A stretch of DNA of 28,935 nucleotides from JALXCH01 sp964495805 (lineage in GTDB: Bacteria; Calditrichota; Calditrichia; RBG-13-44-9): NCBI GenBank assembly GCA_964495805.1, contig CAZBWV010000068.1, forward strand, positions 1-28,935, written 5' to 3'. Under the pieces are notes generated by a model that had not been told where the DNA came from, ran no database searches, and saw only the letters and a program-made list of their open reading frames with translations. Shown here in pieces: positions 7,489 through 16,380 of this stretch (position 1 is its first letter; every line of letters begins with the position of its first letter). A program made the position numbers and the translations under genes.

Positions 7489-9112
7489 ATCGTATCTGAA
7501 AAAGCAAATTGAACAGGTATTACGCGAAAAGAACTTTCCCGCAACGGAGTATGTGTTCGAACGCCCGCGTTTCGAAAAGCACGGAGACCTGAGCACCAAC
7601 GTAGCCATGCAGCTGGCCAGAGCACTGAAAACCAATCCCAGAAACCTGGCCAACGAAATCATCCAGCACTTAAAACTGGACCCCAACTATATTGAGCGGG
7701 TGGAAATTGCCGGACCGGGTTTCATCAATTTTTTCCTGACTCCAGCCCTGTTGCAAAGCGTGGTTCAGGATATTTTACAGGAAGGAGAGAATTTTGGTCG
7801 GCACGATTTTGCCCGGGGGAAAACCGCTCAGGTGGAGTTTGTCAGTGCCAACCCCACCGGCCCGCTCACCATCGGGCATGGCAGGCAAGCAGTATTGGGG
7901 GATACCATCGCTAATTTTCTGGAATGGGTAGGCTACCAGGTGACCCGCGAATATTACTTCAATAATGCCGGTCGGCAAATGCGCGTGTTAGGCGAATCGG
8001 TGCGCCTGCGCTATCTGGAACTGTTAGGGGAGCCCGTGGAGTTCCCGGAAGACCACTACCAGGGCGAATACATTCGCGACATCGCCCGGTACATTTTAGA
8101 AAAATATGGCGACAGCCTGAAGGAGAGTACCGATATCACCATCTTCAAGGACACAGCCGAACAACTGATCTTTCAGGACATCAAGAGAACGCTGGCTCGC
8201 CTGGGGATTGAATTCGATTCCTTTTTTAACGAAAAGGATTTGTACGACAACGGCGATATCGACCAGGTGATTCAATTTTTTAAGGAAAAAGGGCTGGCTT
8301 ACGAAAAAGACGGTGCGCTTTGGTTTAAATCCACGGAGTTTGGTCTGGAGAAAGATCGGGTGATTGTGAAAAGCAGCGGTGAACCCACCTATCGCTTGCC
8401 GGATATTGCTTACCACCGTACCAAATTCGAACGCGGATACGACCTGATTGTGGACCTGTTTGGAGCCGACCACATTTCCACGTACCCGGACGTTCTGGCT
8501 GGCTTGAAGGCACTGGGGTACGACACTTCACGGGTTAAAGTGCTCATCCACCAGTTCGTCACACTTTACCGTGGCAAGGAAAAAGTCAAAATGTCCACCC
8601 GCAAAGCCACATTTGTAACACTGGATGAGCTACTGGATGAAGTCGGTCGCGATGTTACCCGCTGGTTCTTTTTAATGCGCAGCATGGACAGCCATCTGAA
8701 TTTTGATCTGGAACTGGCCAAAACGCAATCGGAGGAAAATCCCGTTTACTACAACCAGTACGCCCATGCGCGCATTTGCAGCATCCTGCGCAATGCCCGG
8801 GAACAGGGGGTTCGCTTTCAGAACACCGACGCACTTCATCGTTTGCGGGAGCCAGCCGAACTGGAACTGATGAAGAAGTTAAGGGAATTTCCCGGCATGG
8901 TGGAACACATTGCCCGGGAATACACCCCTCATCAGCTTACCCAGTACTTATCCGAAGTTTCCACTGCATTCCACAAATTTTACACAGAGTGTCGGGTGCT
9001 TACCGACGATGCAGAGCTTACCCAGGCACGGCTGGGCCTTTGCCTGGCCACTAAAACGGTGCTTGCCAATGGCTTCAGAATTCTGGGGGTCAGCGCACCG
9101 GAACGGATGTAA
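7475..9112 (+). CDS. argS: arginyl-tRNA synthetase
   Basis: This class I synthetase charges tRNA-Arg in the cytoplasm. The 545-residue product shows the usual order: an N-terminal Arg-specific domain (1-110), then the catalytic domain with ANPTGPLTIGHGR holding the HIGH-type motif at 132-135 (TIGH). The KMSK-type loop is KMSTR at 372-376. The C-terminal DALR anticodon domain begins near YNQYAHARICSILRNA (426-441). Having Thr rather than His as the first HIGH residue, and a KMST loop without the second Lys, are common variations in ArgS, so the enzyme should be normal. The start ATG lies inside the end of rsfS, with GGAG five bases upstream. The PfkB kinase gene follows after about 40 bases. 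Confidence 0.97.
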   Translation: MYRIESYLKKQIEQVLREKNFPATEYVFERPRFEKHGDLSTNVAMQLARALKTNPRNLANEIIQHLKLDPNYIERVEIAGPGFINFFLTPALLQSVVQDILQEGENFGRHDFARGKTAQVEFVSANPTGPLTIGHGRQAVLGDTIANFLEWVGYQVTREYYFNNAGRQMRVLGESVRLRYLELLGEPVEFPEDHYQGEYIRDIARYILEKYGDSLKESTDITIFKDTAEQLIFQDIKRTLARLGIEFDSFFNEKDLYDNGDIDQVIQFFKEKGLAYEKDGALWFKSTEFGLEKDRVIVKSSGEPTYRLPDIAYHRTKFERGYDLIVDLFGADHISTYPDVLAGLKALGYDTSRVKVLIHQFVTLYRGKEKVKMSTRKATFVTLDELLDEVGRDVTRWFFLMRSMDSHLNFDLELAKTQSEENPVYYNQYAHARICSILRNAREQGVRFQNTDALHRLREPAELELMKKLREFPGMVEHIAREYTPHQLTQYLSEVSTAFHKFYTECRVLTDDAELTQARLGLCLATKTVLANGFRILGVSAPERM

Positions 9113-9153
9113 TCGGTTCAATTCATAGAAGAGAAACAAGTGTGGAGAGACCA

Positions 9154-10053
9154 ATGTCGATTCTGGTTGTGGGTTCCATTGCACTGGACACAGTAGAAAC
9201 CCCGCGCGGAAAAGTAAATGATTCGCCGGGTGGTTCAGCCCTTTACTTCAGTGCGGCTGCCAGCTTTTTTGCTCCGGTGAATGTTGTGGGGGTGGTGGGA
9301 GAAGATTTTGACTTCTCCTGGATTGAATTCCTGAAGCAGCGCCAGGTGGACCTGAAAGGATTGAAGGTGGAAAAAGGCGCTACTTTTCGCTGGGGCGGAC
9401 GCTACCACAGCGATATGAATCAGCGCGATACATTGTTTACTTACTTAAACGTGTTTGAAAAATTCAATCCGGACATCCCAGAAAACTATCGCAATTGTGA
9501 GTACATATTTCTGGCCAACATCGATCCGGAATTACAACTGAACGTGCTGAACAGTGTGGAGAATCCCACCCTGACCGTACTGGATACCATGAACTTCTGG
9601 ATTAGCGGCAAACGGGAAGCACTGGATGAGGTGATTTCCCGGGTGGATGTGTTGATTCTGAACGATGAGGAAATCCGGGAGCTGACGGGTATTCGCCACG
9701 TGCATGTGGCAGCACGGGAACTGCTCAAGCGCGGCCCGAAAGTGCTGGTGGTGAAAAAGGGAGAACACGGTGCGGTGATGGTGAGCCAGGATGATTACTT
9801 TTTTGCACCGGCTTATCCGGTGGAAGAGGTGGTGGACCCCACCGGTGCAGGCGACTCATTTGCCGGGGGTTTTGTAGGTTACCTGGCCCGGCAAAAGCAA
9901 TTAAATTCTACCGCCTTCCGCAAAGCGGTGATTTACGGCACCACCATTGCCTCGTTTAATGTGGAATCGTTTAGTTTTGAGCGGCTAAAAAATTTGCAAC
10001 CGCAAGAGATTGACCAACGGGTGGAACGCCTGCGGGAAATGACCCGATTTTGA
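9154..10053 (+). CDS. PfkB-family carbohydrate/nucleoside kinase, substrate unknown
   Basis: PfkB (ribokinase-fold) enzymes phosphorylate sugars or nucleosides with ATP. The 299-residue product begins directly with the first beta strand (SILVVGSIALD), has the PGGSALYFS glycine motif near residue 26, NDEE at 170-173, and the second PfkB signature DPTGAGDSFAGG (228-239), where D234 is the catalytic base. The segment GGRYHSDMNQRDT recurs in uncharacterised FCB kinases as far as I recall. The frame also begins at a GTG at 9142, but that GTG is part of the GTGGAGAG ribosome site for the ATG at 9154, so the ATG is preferred. It is the last gene of the plus-strand group before a strong terminator. 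Ribokinase, fructokinase and adenosine kinase all remain possible. Confidence 0.92.
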   Translation: MSILVVGSIALDTVETPRGKVNDSPGGSALYFSAAASFFAPVNVVGVVGEDFDFSWIEFLKQRQVDLKGLKVEKGATFRWGGRYHSDMNQRDTLFTYLNVFEKFNPDIPENYRNCEYIFLANIDPELQLNVLNSVENPTLTVLDTMNFWISGKREALDEVISRVDVLILNDEEIRELTGIRHVHVAARELLKRGPKVLVVKKGEHGAVMVSQDDYFFAPAYPVEEVVDPTGAGDSFAGGFVGYLARQKQLNSTAFRKAVIYGTTIASFNVESFSFERLKNLQPQEIDQRVERLREMTRF

Positions 10054-10101
10054 GTTTTCAGCAGGTTAACAACCTGTAAACTTCAACCCCATTTAAAACG
10101 G

Positions 10102-10158
10102 AAGGCCATTGAGCACCGGGGTTCTGTTTCTCGTTCACGGAGCTCAATTGCCTTTTTC
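10102..10158 (+). terminator. intrinsic terminator between converging gene groups
   Basis: AAGGCCATTGAGC (10102-10114) pairs with GCTCAATTGCCTT (10142-10154) over 13 positions with one mismatch. A further CCG/CGG pairing lies at the top, and TTTTTC follows on the plus strand. It ends the group that closes with the PfkB gene. Read from the minus strand the same stem is followed by CCTTCCGTTTT, so it may also stop the leftward cluster. A smaller stem, CAGGTT/AACCTG (10062-10076), comes first. Confidence 0.7.
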
Positions 10159-10254
10159 TACGGATGATAAACACAAAAAATGCTTTCTTTAAAAAGTAAC
10201 CTCAGCCATTTCCCCCTAAAATATTTTTACGTATTCCTCCCCCTGCTTTCGTTA

Positions 10255-11964
10255 TTAAAAATTGTAATTGAAGGACAGGGTTCCCCGGTGCTCTTTGTAC
10301 TCCCGGGAGGGATTTACCGGGTCGAAGAAATCCAGCTTAATCAAATTCAGGTTTAAGCTGCTGCGCATGGTGACCCGAAAACGGGAGGTTAGCGTGTAGT
10401 TGACCGACTTTTGCTCACCACTGCTCTGCACACTCACCGAAAAGCTATTTCGCCACTGCGTAAAGGGATTGATACCGATCATTCCCCCGTAGGTCTGGCT
10501 CTGAATAGTGCCGGTGGTTACTTTATTGGAAGTGTTGGTAAAATTCACTCCCACAGTAAATTTGGGTGAAACAACCACATTGTAACCGGCATTGATCATT
10601 TGCGCATCAAACGCATCCTGATTTTCCACCTCATTGCGTTTTTGGGATTTTTGCAGAGAATAAGCAAACGTCAACGTGTTGGTCAAACGTTTCAGGCGGA
10701 ATACATACGAACCGTTCATCATGTAGCGGTCGTTGTAAGTATCGAACAGCATGCGTTTCTTTTCCACATTATTTTCCCAGTAGATCAGCGAATCCAGATT
10801 GGCTTCGTTTTCCAGGCGGTTGGAACTGTAGGTCAGGTTCAGTACCAGCGGACGCAACGGTTTCATCATCACGCCAGCCATGTAACTAATGTGCTGCTGA
10901 GTCTTCACTTTTTGATTGTTCAAATTATCGTGGCTATAATTAAAATTCCCCCGCACGGAAAATTTCCCCGGAACGATTTGCACATTCAAGTTTCCGTTGT
11001 AGCGTTCCCGGTCGTTCATGGTGTAGGGAAGCCCCAGGGACACAAATCCCGGCTCAATCCGCTGGTAGGCAGCGTTAAACCGTACCACCCGGGTATTAAT
11101 GGCCACATCGCCACGGTAGGCATAATCCATCCGGGTGCTGGAGCGGATGGTAAAATACTTGCTTATGTTTTGAGGAATATCATCGGATTCTACAGTTGGG
11201 GCATACATATCCATGGTATGCACACTTACTGCTCCTTCGCCCCGCAGACGAAATTTGTGGCGGAACAGGGCAATTTGTCCGTTAATTCCCACCACCACAT
11301 TCTCCTGGGGACGCACTTTAGTGGAATCCACCGGTAGCCGCAAACTGGTGGAATCGTCCACTGCCTTCATCACATTGATATCGATATAGGTTTCGTTGGT
11401 TACTCCGATCCCCAGCTTCCCGGCCATTAGCATGCGTTTGTAGGCATAGGTTTGTGCCCGTGGATCGTTCACTGCCCGCTGTGTTTGGCCGTAAAAGAAC
11501 ATAAGTCGCATCCAGGTGGGTGCAATGTCCACCCCACCCCCGCGTATGCTGATTCCGGAAACCGTGTAATCGGAAATTTTCCCGGCAAAATCGCCAATAT
11601 GAAAGGTAACAAAGCCAATTTTCGGATTGAGTCCCAGCCGGTTGAAACTCTGACGGAAAGTCACCTCTTCCGTCGAAAGAATAAGCGTTACCGGCATTTC
11701 AATCTTCCAGAACCCGAAGGTCATGTTCAGAGTGCTTCGGGCGGTGGAAGCAGGACGCCGTTTGTATTGAGCCGTGGTATTGTACACTTCGCCAAACGCC
11801 CCGAAATTACCGGAAAAATGGTAATAGCGTTTCACCATTTTCTTTGCCCAGGCAGTTTTTTGCAGAGAAGCGCCGGTGGTATCCGGCGTTTGAGCCAGCA
11901 ACAGGCTCCAGCCTGCCATCATTCCAATAAGTAAGAGAAGAATGTGACTCAATCCGTGTTTCAC
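10255..11964 (-). CDS. outer-membrane beta-barrel protein of the giant-protein cluster
   Basis: The 569-residue product has a signal peptide (hydrophobic core about 8-22, likely cleavage after LLLA near residue 24). The mature part is made of alternating hydrophobic/polar strands with many aromatic residues and turns rich in N, D and G. It ends LSFNYNF with a terminal Phe, the pattern recognised by the outer-membrane barrel assembly machinery. The N-terminal half holds IGDFAGKISDYTVSGISIRG and FFYGQTQRAV, phrases I recall from uncharacterised FCB outer-membrane proteins. The start is GTG with AAGGAG six bases ahead. It is the last gene of the cluster, 51 bases after the TPR gene, with no hairpin between, so co-translation on one mRNA is likely. 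It could be a secretion pore, an anchor for the giant protein or an unrelated porin. No TonB box or plug was seen. Confidence 0.85.
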   Translation of the reverse strand: MKHGLSHILLLLIGMMAGWSLLLAQTPDTTGASLQKTAWAKKMVKRYYHFSGNFGAFGEVYNTTAQYKRRPASTARSTLNMTFGFWKIEMPVTLILSTEEVTFRQSFNRLGLNPKIGFVTFHIGDFAGKISDYTVSGISIRGGGVDIAPTWMRLMFFYGQTQRAVNDPRAQTYAYKRMLMAGKLGIGVTNETYIDINVMKAVDDSTSLRLPVDSTKVRPQENVVVGINGQIALFRHKFRLRGEGAVSVHTMDMYAPTVESDDIPQNISKYFTIRSSTRMDYAYRGDVAINTRVVRFNAAYQRIEPGFVSLGLPYTMNDRERYNGNLNVQIVPGKFSVRGNFNYSHDNLNNQKVKTQQHISYMAGVMMKPLRPLVLNLTYSSNRLENEANLDSLIYWENNVEKKRMLFDTYNDRYMMNGSYVFRLKRLTNTLTFAYSLQKSQKRNEVENQDAFDAQMINAGYNVVVSPKFTVGVNFTNTSNKVTTGTIQSQTYGGMIGINPFTQWRNSFSVSVQSSGEQKSVNYTLTSRFRVTMRSSLNLNLIKLDFFDPVNPSREYKEHRGTLSFNYNF

Positions 11965-12015
11965 AATTTGCTCCTTCTTTTTTCCGGATGATGCTCTTTT
12001 TTAATTTTTCACATT

Positions 12016-14097
12016 TTATTGAACCACAATGGGCACAAACTGCTGTAAGCCCGACATCCCGGCGGAGGGAGAGCTTTCCTGAATCTTTCGGGCCAGGTCC
12101 TTTTTCCCGGTCAGCTCCAGCACTTCCACAGCAAATTTTTTAAGCAACGGTACATTGCTTTTCCGCCGGTAAAGCACAACCAATTGTTGTGCCAGATTAT
12201 CCATTTGCCCGGTGAGTTGAGCCAGACGAATCAGCTCACGAAAATCCGTTTCGGTAAAGCTGCTCGCATCCCGGTAAAGCAAATTCAGATACAATCGGTA
12301 GGCTTCCCGATTGTTCAACTGTAACTTTGCCAGCAACAATTTACGCCGCACCGCCTGAAGATTGCGGGGTTGCAAGTACAGCACATCATTCAGATATTTT
12401 TCCGCCTCCGCCCAGTTGTGCGCTTCCATGGCCATGTCCGCCAGCACCAATCGCAGGTACACATTGCGCGGGTAGCGTTGTAACAGTTGTTCCAGCAATT
12501 CCTGGCTCTCGCGGTCGGAATGCACCTTCAGATACCACTGAATCTGCTCTTTCAGAAACGTTTCGTCATCCAGGTACGCTTCCACAACATTTTCCACAGT
12601 CAGGGAATTGCCACCCAGATTCTCCTTTTTCAACTGGCTGGTGGTGGCGGTTTGCGATTGCTGCAAACGTTGCAAAAGTAATTCCATTCCCAGGAAAAAG
12701 TAAAAATCGCACTCTTTCTGTTTTCCCTGCTGGAACATTCCATGAGCCAGAGCAAAATATGCCTCGGGGGGAGCGGAACCAATTTGCAGCGCCTGCCGGA
12801 ACAAATCCATTGCCGTAGAATCGGAACCAACATGTTGTAAACACAGGCCAAGATAGGTGAGCACCACAGGATTTTTCGGCAACTGTTCCCGAACCCCTTC
12901 CAGAATCACCCGGGCACGGTCGTACCTGCCGTGTCGGTACCATTCCAGCGCTATTTTTAACCGTACTTCCGGTTTCTGAAAAAGTGAATCCATAACCATC
13001 AGATGGCGGAAATACGCCGTGCTGTCGGTTTTCTCCAGCGTGCGCAGCAATCGAAAGTGGAAATTTTCCTTTTTCGGAGATAGTTGCGTGCATTTTTGCC
13101 AGTATCGGGCTGCTTCACTTAATTTTTCCATCTTCTCGAAATTTTCCGCTTTCAGCCGACAGGTAAGCGTATCGGCAGGGAGCATCTTCTCCATACGGGT
13201 TAGCACACTATCCGCACGCTGGAATTGCATCAGTCCCTGATAAAAGCGAACCTGAACGGTGTACACTTCCCGTGCACGGGGGAACTTTTTCTCCAGCATC
13301 TGAAACAGCTTCCTGGCTTGCTGTTCTGCCCCGGTGTACAGATAAAACTGCCCCAGCACCAGATAATCGGCCAGTTCACCACTGCGTTGCGCCCATTGTT
13401 CCAGCTTCTCGCGCAGTGCGGTTAAATTCTGCGTTTTTTCGTAGAAAGCAATAAGCATCCGGTTCATTTCTTTGTCGTTGGGGAAGCGACGGACTCCCTT
13501 CTCCAACACTGCGATGGCTTCTTTTTGATTTCCGGTTTCCCACAACACCACCGCCAGATTGCGGACGAAACGCGGTTCTTCCGGTTGGTATTCCACCGCT
13601 TTGCGGAAATACGGAATGCTGGCTTTTTTCTTCCCCTCCTGGTACAGCAACACCCCCTGGTTAAAAGCCAATCCGCCCATGAATTTGCGGTACTCTTCGG
13701 GAACAATATGGGGGCGTGCCTTCTCCAGGTATTCCATTGCTTCCAGAAAGCGGTGCTGTTCGGCCAGGAACTGGATAAGCAACAGAGTCAGGTCGGCATC
13801 ACCGGGGAAGCGCTGCAATCCGCGGCGCAGGATGTCCGCTGCATCCTCGTGTCCGGAACGGGCGGCGCTAACCGCAAAATAAACGTAAAACTTCTTATCC
13901 GGAACACCCTGTTGTTCGTATTCCTGAAATTTTCGGTAAGCATCCTCAAACCTTCCCTGCTCGTACAGAACAATTCCTTCCTGGTAGATTTGCTCAGCGT
14001 AAAACAGTTGAGCGGTAGCCGGAGGGGTCAGGACAGTACCGAACAGCCAGAGCAGCAATCCCCATTTTGCCGGGTATGTAGTAAAAGTGGTTTTCAT
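12016..14097 (-). CDS. exported TPR-repeat protein
   Basis: The 693-residue product has a signal peptide (hydrophobic 12-25, likely cleavage after ATA near residue 29) and then tetratricopeptide-type helical repeats over nearly its whole length, perhaps a dozen. Clear examples begin at about residues 35, 145 (GVLLYQEGKKKASIPYFRKA), 180, 240, 380 and 565. TPR arrays bind partner proteins; with a signal peptide and no membrane segment it should be periplasmic. By position between a fibronectin protein and a barrel gene, it may act as an assembly scaffold for the cluster. No close ribosome site precedes the ATG: the nearest is GGGGAG, about 19 bases away. Nothing suggests an enzyme domain. Confidence 0.92.
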   Translation of the reverse strand: MKTTFTTYPAKWGLLLWLFGTVLTPPATAQLFYAEQIYQEGIVLYEQGRFEDAYRKFQEYEQQGVPDKKFYVYFAVSAARSGHEDAADILRRGLQRFPGDADLTLLLIQFLAEQHRFLEAMEYLEKARPHIVPEEYRKFMGGLAFNQGVLLYQEGKKKASIPYFRKAVEYQPEEPRFVRNLAVVLWETGNQKEAIAVLEKGVRRFPNDKEMNRMLIAFYEKTQNLTALREKLEQWAQRSGELADYLVLGQFYLYTGAEQQARKLFQMLEKKFPRAREVYTVQVRFYQGLMQFQRADSVLTRMEKMLPADTLTCRLKAENFEKMEKLSEAARYWQKCTQLSPKKENFHFRLLRTLEKTDSTAYFRHLMVMDSLFQKPEVRLKIALEWYRHGRYDRARVILEGVREQLPKNPVVLTYLGLCLQHVGSDSTAMDLFRQALQIGSAPPEAYFALAHGMFQQGKQKECDFYFFLGMELLLQRLQQSQTATTSQLKKENLGGNSLTVENVVEAYLDDETFLKEQIQWYLKVHSDRESQELLEQLLQRYPRNVYLRLVLADMAMEAHNWAEAEKYLNDVLYLQPRNLQAVRRKLLLAKLQLNNREAYRLYLNLLYRDASSFTETDFRELIRLAQLTGQMDNLAQQLVVLYRRKSNVPLLKKFAVEVLELTGKKDLARKIQESSPSAGMSGLQQFVPIVVQ

Positions 14098-14309
14098 TTA
14101 ACTATCGGTTATTCTCTCCCCTTTTTGCCCATGGTGGGGAACCGTGAGTTCGGTTCAACCATACTTGCCCATTTCCGGGATTTCCGTAGCTTCCATAAAT
14201 TCCCCTGATGCATCTCGACCATCCGATCCACTGCTCAGTTTTTACCATCATAGAAATGCTTACCATCCCACCTTTTCGGGTCATTCCGCTTTTTCCAGAG
14301 CCAATCCGC
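14098..14309. other. 212-bp gap inside the cluster
   Basis: This gap between the fibronectin gene and the TPR gene is unusually long for an operon. A 75-codon minus-strand frame crosses it (14102-14329) but starts inside the previous gene and has no recognisable domain. GAACCG and CGGTTC (14139-14156) form a six-pair stem around 40 bases before the TPR start. An internal promoter or an RNA processing site is possible. Confidence 0.4.
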
Positions 14310-16283
14310 TCACTTCCCGACGTACACAATCTCGTTGCCTTTGCTCTCGTTACCGGAGGTATCCAGAGCGCGAATCTGGTAATAGCCCTTAGGTGCGGTG
14401 AGCGGTAGCAGGAATTCTTCTGCTTTGATCACTTCAGGCACGGCAAGCTCGTACTGACTCATAGGACTATTTGCCCGATAAATGCGATAGCCCACCAGAT
14501 CAAAATCCACCACTTTATTCCAGGTAATGCGGTAACCTTTTTCGGTTTTTTCCACAAACACGTTTCTGGGATGAGGGGGCGGAGTATAGTCGCGCACTTC
14601 GATGCGCTGTTCCAGATATTTCAGGCTGCGATTTCCTGCTTTATCCACTGAACCAATGCGAAGGATAAAATTCTGCCCTTTAGGTAATTGCTGGAAATAC
14701 CCGCGCAGGGTGTCCGCACGTACCTGTCGATGAATGACCGGTTCGGTTTGTCCTTCCGGTGTGAGGAGCACTTCGTATGCCACAACGTCCGGGGAGGGGG
14801 ATGGATTCCAGCTAACATGCACATCACCATTTTCCCGAATATCCAGGACCACATCGGCGGGCGGTTCCGGCGGAATGGTATCCGGAACCAGTACCCGGGT
14901 ATAGGTGAAATCGGACAGATTCCAGGCCATATCCACTGCCCGAACGGCAACCCAGTATTTTTCGCCGTATTTAAATTTTTTATCGCCGTAACCGGAGTCG
15001 GCAAACACCGGATTCTCTGCCCCCACCGGTTTGGGAGTTAGCTGAAGCATGTGTTCTCTGTCCTCACCCCGATATACATAATATCCGCGTAATTTTTCTG
15101 TAGTTACCGGTTGCCATTTAATACGAATTTTTCCGTTGCGATATTCCGCCAGCACCGTATCCGGTGGTGGCGGTGGAGTATTATCCACCCATACCGCATA
15201 GGGCAGCGCAGACATTTTACTGCGGTTTCCTTCCTTATCCACCGCAACCACCCCGTAAAAATATTTCTCCCCCTGCATTCCGGTGCTATCGAAATAAAAT
15301 GTTTGCAGGGCTGGAATTATTGCCTTGTTCAGCTTTTCCTTTACTTCTTCCATTTTCGTACCGCGATACACATCGTAACCCAACACATCCGGTTCGGGAC
15401 TCAAATCCCAGCTAACTAAAATTCCTTTGCCGTTATACTCAGCCCGCACATTGCGCACAATTGCCGGTGGTTCCATATCCTTTACATATACCTTTACCGG
15501 TGAGGAGCCCGGGCTTTCGTAACCAAAGTATGAGATGGTGGTTACTTTATACCAGTAGGTTTTGCCGTAATCCAGCAGGCCATCCTGCAGTTCCACCAAC
15601 GGATTATCCAGGCGATAGATAAAATCATCGCCCACCCGGATGTAATGGGCGCCATCCACACTGCGATAAAGCCGAAAACCTACCACCCAATCCGGTTGAT
15701 CCCAATTAAACTGAGGATAAGTAAAAGTGATTTTTGCCATGCGATCCTGAATTTCCACTTTCAGATCGGTTACCTCACGAACCGCCGGTTTACGCACCAC
15801 AACTGTAACCGGGTCTGTTTTCCGAACTTCTTTGTTGTTTCCGTCCACAAAAGCCACGTAGTATTGAATTCGTTCTCCCTGCCGAATCCGGGGATCAATC
15901 AGCAAGCGGCCCAGCAGCACCGACAGCCGGGGAAGTTTAAAACAAAGCATCAGGGAATACACCGGGTCCACCTGGAGTTTGGTTAAGATGCGTCCCGGAT
16001 CGGGGTCCTTCATGGTGCGTGCCAGAACCTGATAATCGGCACCCAGCATTTTTTGCAGTTCATAGGGGTCGTCAATGGCGCGAACCACTACCGGGAGAGC
16101 TTTTTGCCACTCTCCGGCTCCCACTTTTTTCCACAGTTCCACCCCCTGTCCGCGAGGAATAGGACGGGTTAAAAACACATAGCTGACCTGTCCATCGCTA
16201 AACGCAATCAGGTCGGGCATTTCTCGTGCCACAGTTATGGCTATCCAAACCAGAATGAGCGCAACGGGAAAAATTCTTCTCAT
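14310..16283 (-). CDS. exported fibronectin type III repeat protein
   Basis: The 657-residue product has a signal peptide (hydrophobic 4-18, likely cleavage after TVA near residue 20). It has a unique N-terminal domain (about 21-165), then five fibronectin III-like modules at roughly 168-268, 271-366, 370-466, 470-565 and 568-657. The last four modules repeat the pattern xPPxPP near their start, then VSWxxSPxPDVxxYxVYRG. Such modules are extracellular spacers or binding units. The frame opens at an ATG at 16310, but ATG 16283 has GAGG six bases ahead and starts a proper signal peptide, so it is chosen. It follows the giant gene after 97 bases that hold a strong hairpin. The same class of modules ends the giant protein, so the two may share a partner or location. 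The binding target is unknown. Confidence 0.9.
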   Translation of the reverse strand: MRRIFPVALILVWIAITVAREMPDLIAFSDGQVSYVFLTRPIPRGQGVELWKKVGAGEWQKALPVVVRAIDDPYELQKMLGADYQVLARTMKDPDPGRILTKLQVDPVYSLMLCFKLPRLSVLLGRLLIDPRIRQGERIQYYVAFVDGNNKEVRKTDPVTVVVRKPAVREVTDLKVEIQDRMAKITFTYPQFNWDQPDWVVGFRLYRSVDGAHYIRVGDDFIYRLDNPLVELQDGLLDYGKTYWYKVTTISYFGYESPGSSPVKVYVKDMEPPAIVRNVRAEYNGKGILVSWDLSPEPDVLGYDVYRGTKMEEVKEKLNKAIIPALQTFYFDSTGMQGEKYFYGVVAVDKEGNRSKMSALPYAVWVDNTPPPPPDTVLAEYRNGKIRIKWQPVTTEKLRGYYVYRGEDREHMLQLTPKPVGAENPVFADSGYGDKKFKYGEKYWVAVRAVDMAWNLSDFTYTRVLVPDTIPPEPPADVVLDIRENGDVHVSWNPSPSPDVVAYEVLLTPEGQTEPVIHRQVRADTLRGYFQQLPKGQNFILRIGSVDKAGNRSLKYLEQRIEVRDYTPPPHPRNVFVEKTEKGYRITWNKVVDFDLVGYRIYRANSPMSQYELAVPEVIKAEEFLLPLTAPKGYYQIRALDTSGNESKGNEIVYVGK

Positions 16284-16332
16284 ATAAACCTCGTATTTTT
16301 TACATCGCATGATTCCATTATCACTTGATTAA

Positions 16333-16364
16333 GCCAACGAACGGTGGAACGCCCGCTCGTTGGC
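16333..16364 (-). terminator. strong hairpin after the giant gene
   Basis: In the minus-strand transcript, GCCAACGAGCGG pairs with CCGTTCGTTGGC, 12 pairs with a single G-U, around an eight-base loop. It starts 16 bases after the giant gene's stop codon and is followed only by TTAATC, so termination is probably partial. It could lower expression of the three downstream genes relative to the giant, or protect the giant's mRNA from 3' decay. Confidence 0.55.
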
Positions 16365-16380
16365 CCCGAAAAGATTCTGT

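Noticed and set aside
10600..11337. 245-codon plus-strand frame
   Set aside because: Antisense to the barrel gene; its His/Val-rich composition is typical of a shadow frame.
13525..14208. 227-codon plus-strand frame
   Set aside because: Antisense to the start of the TPR gene, no recognisable domain.
14102..14329. 75-codon minus-strand frame between the fibronectin and TPR genes
   Set aside because: Starts inside the upstream gene and has no family resemblance; probably chance.
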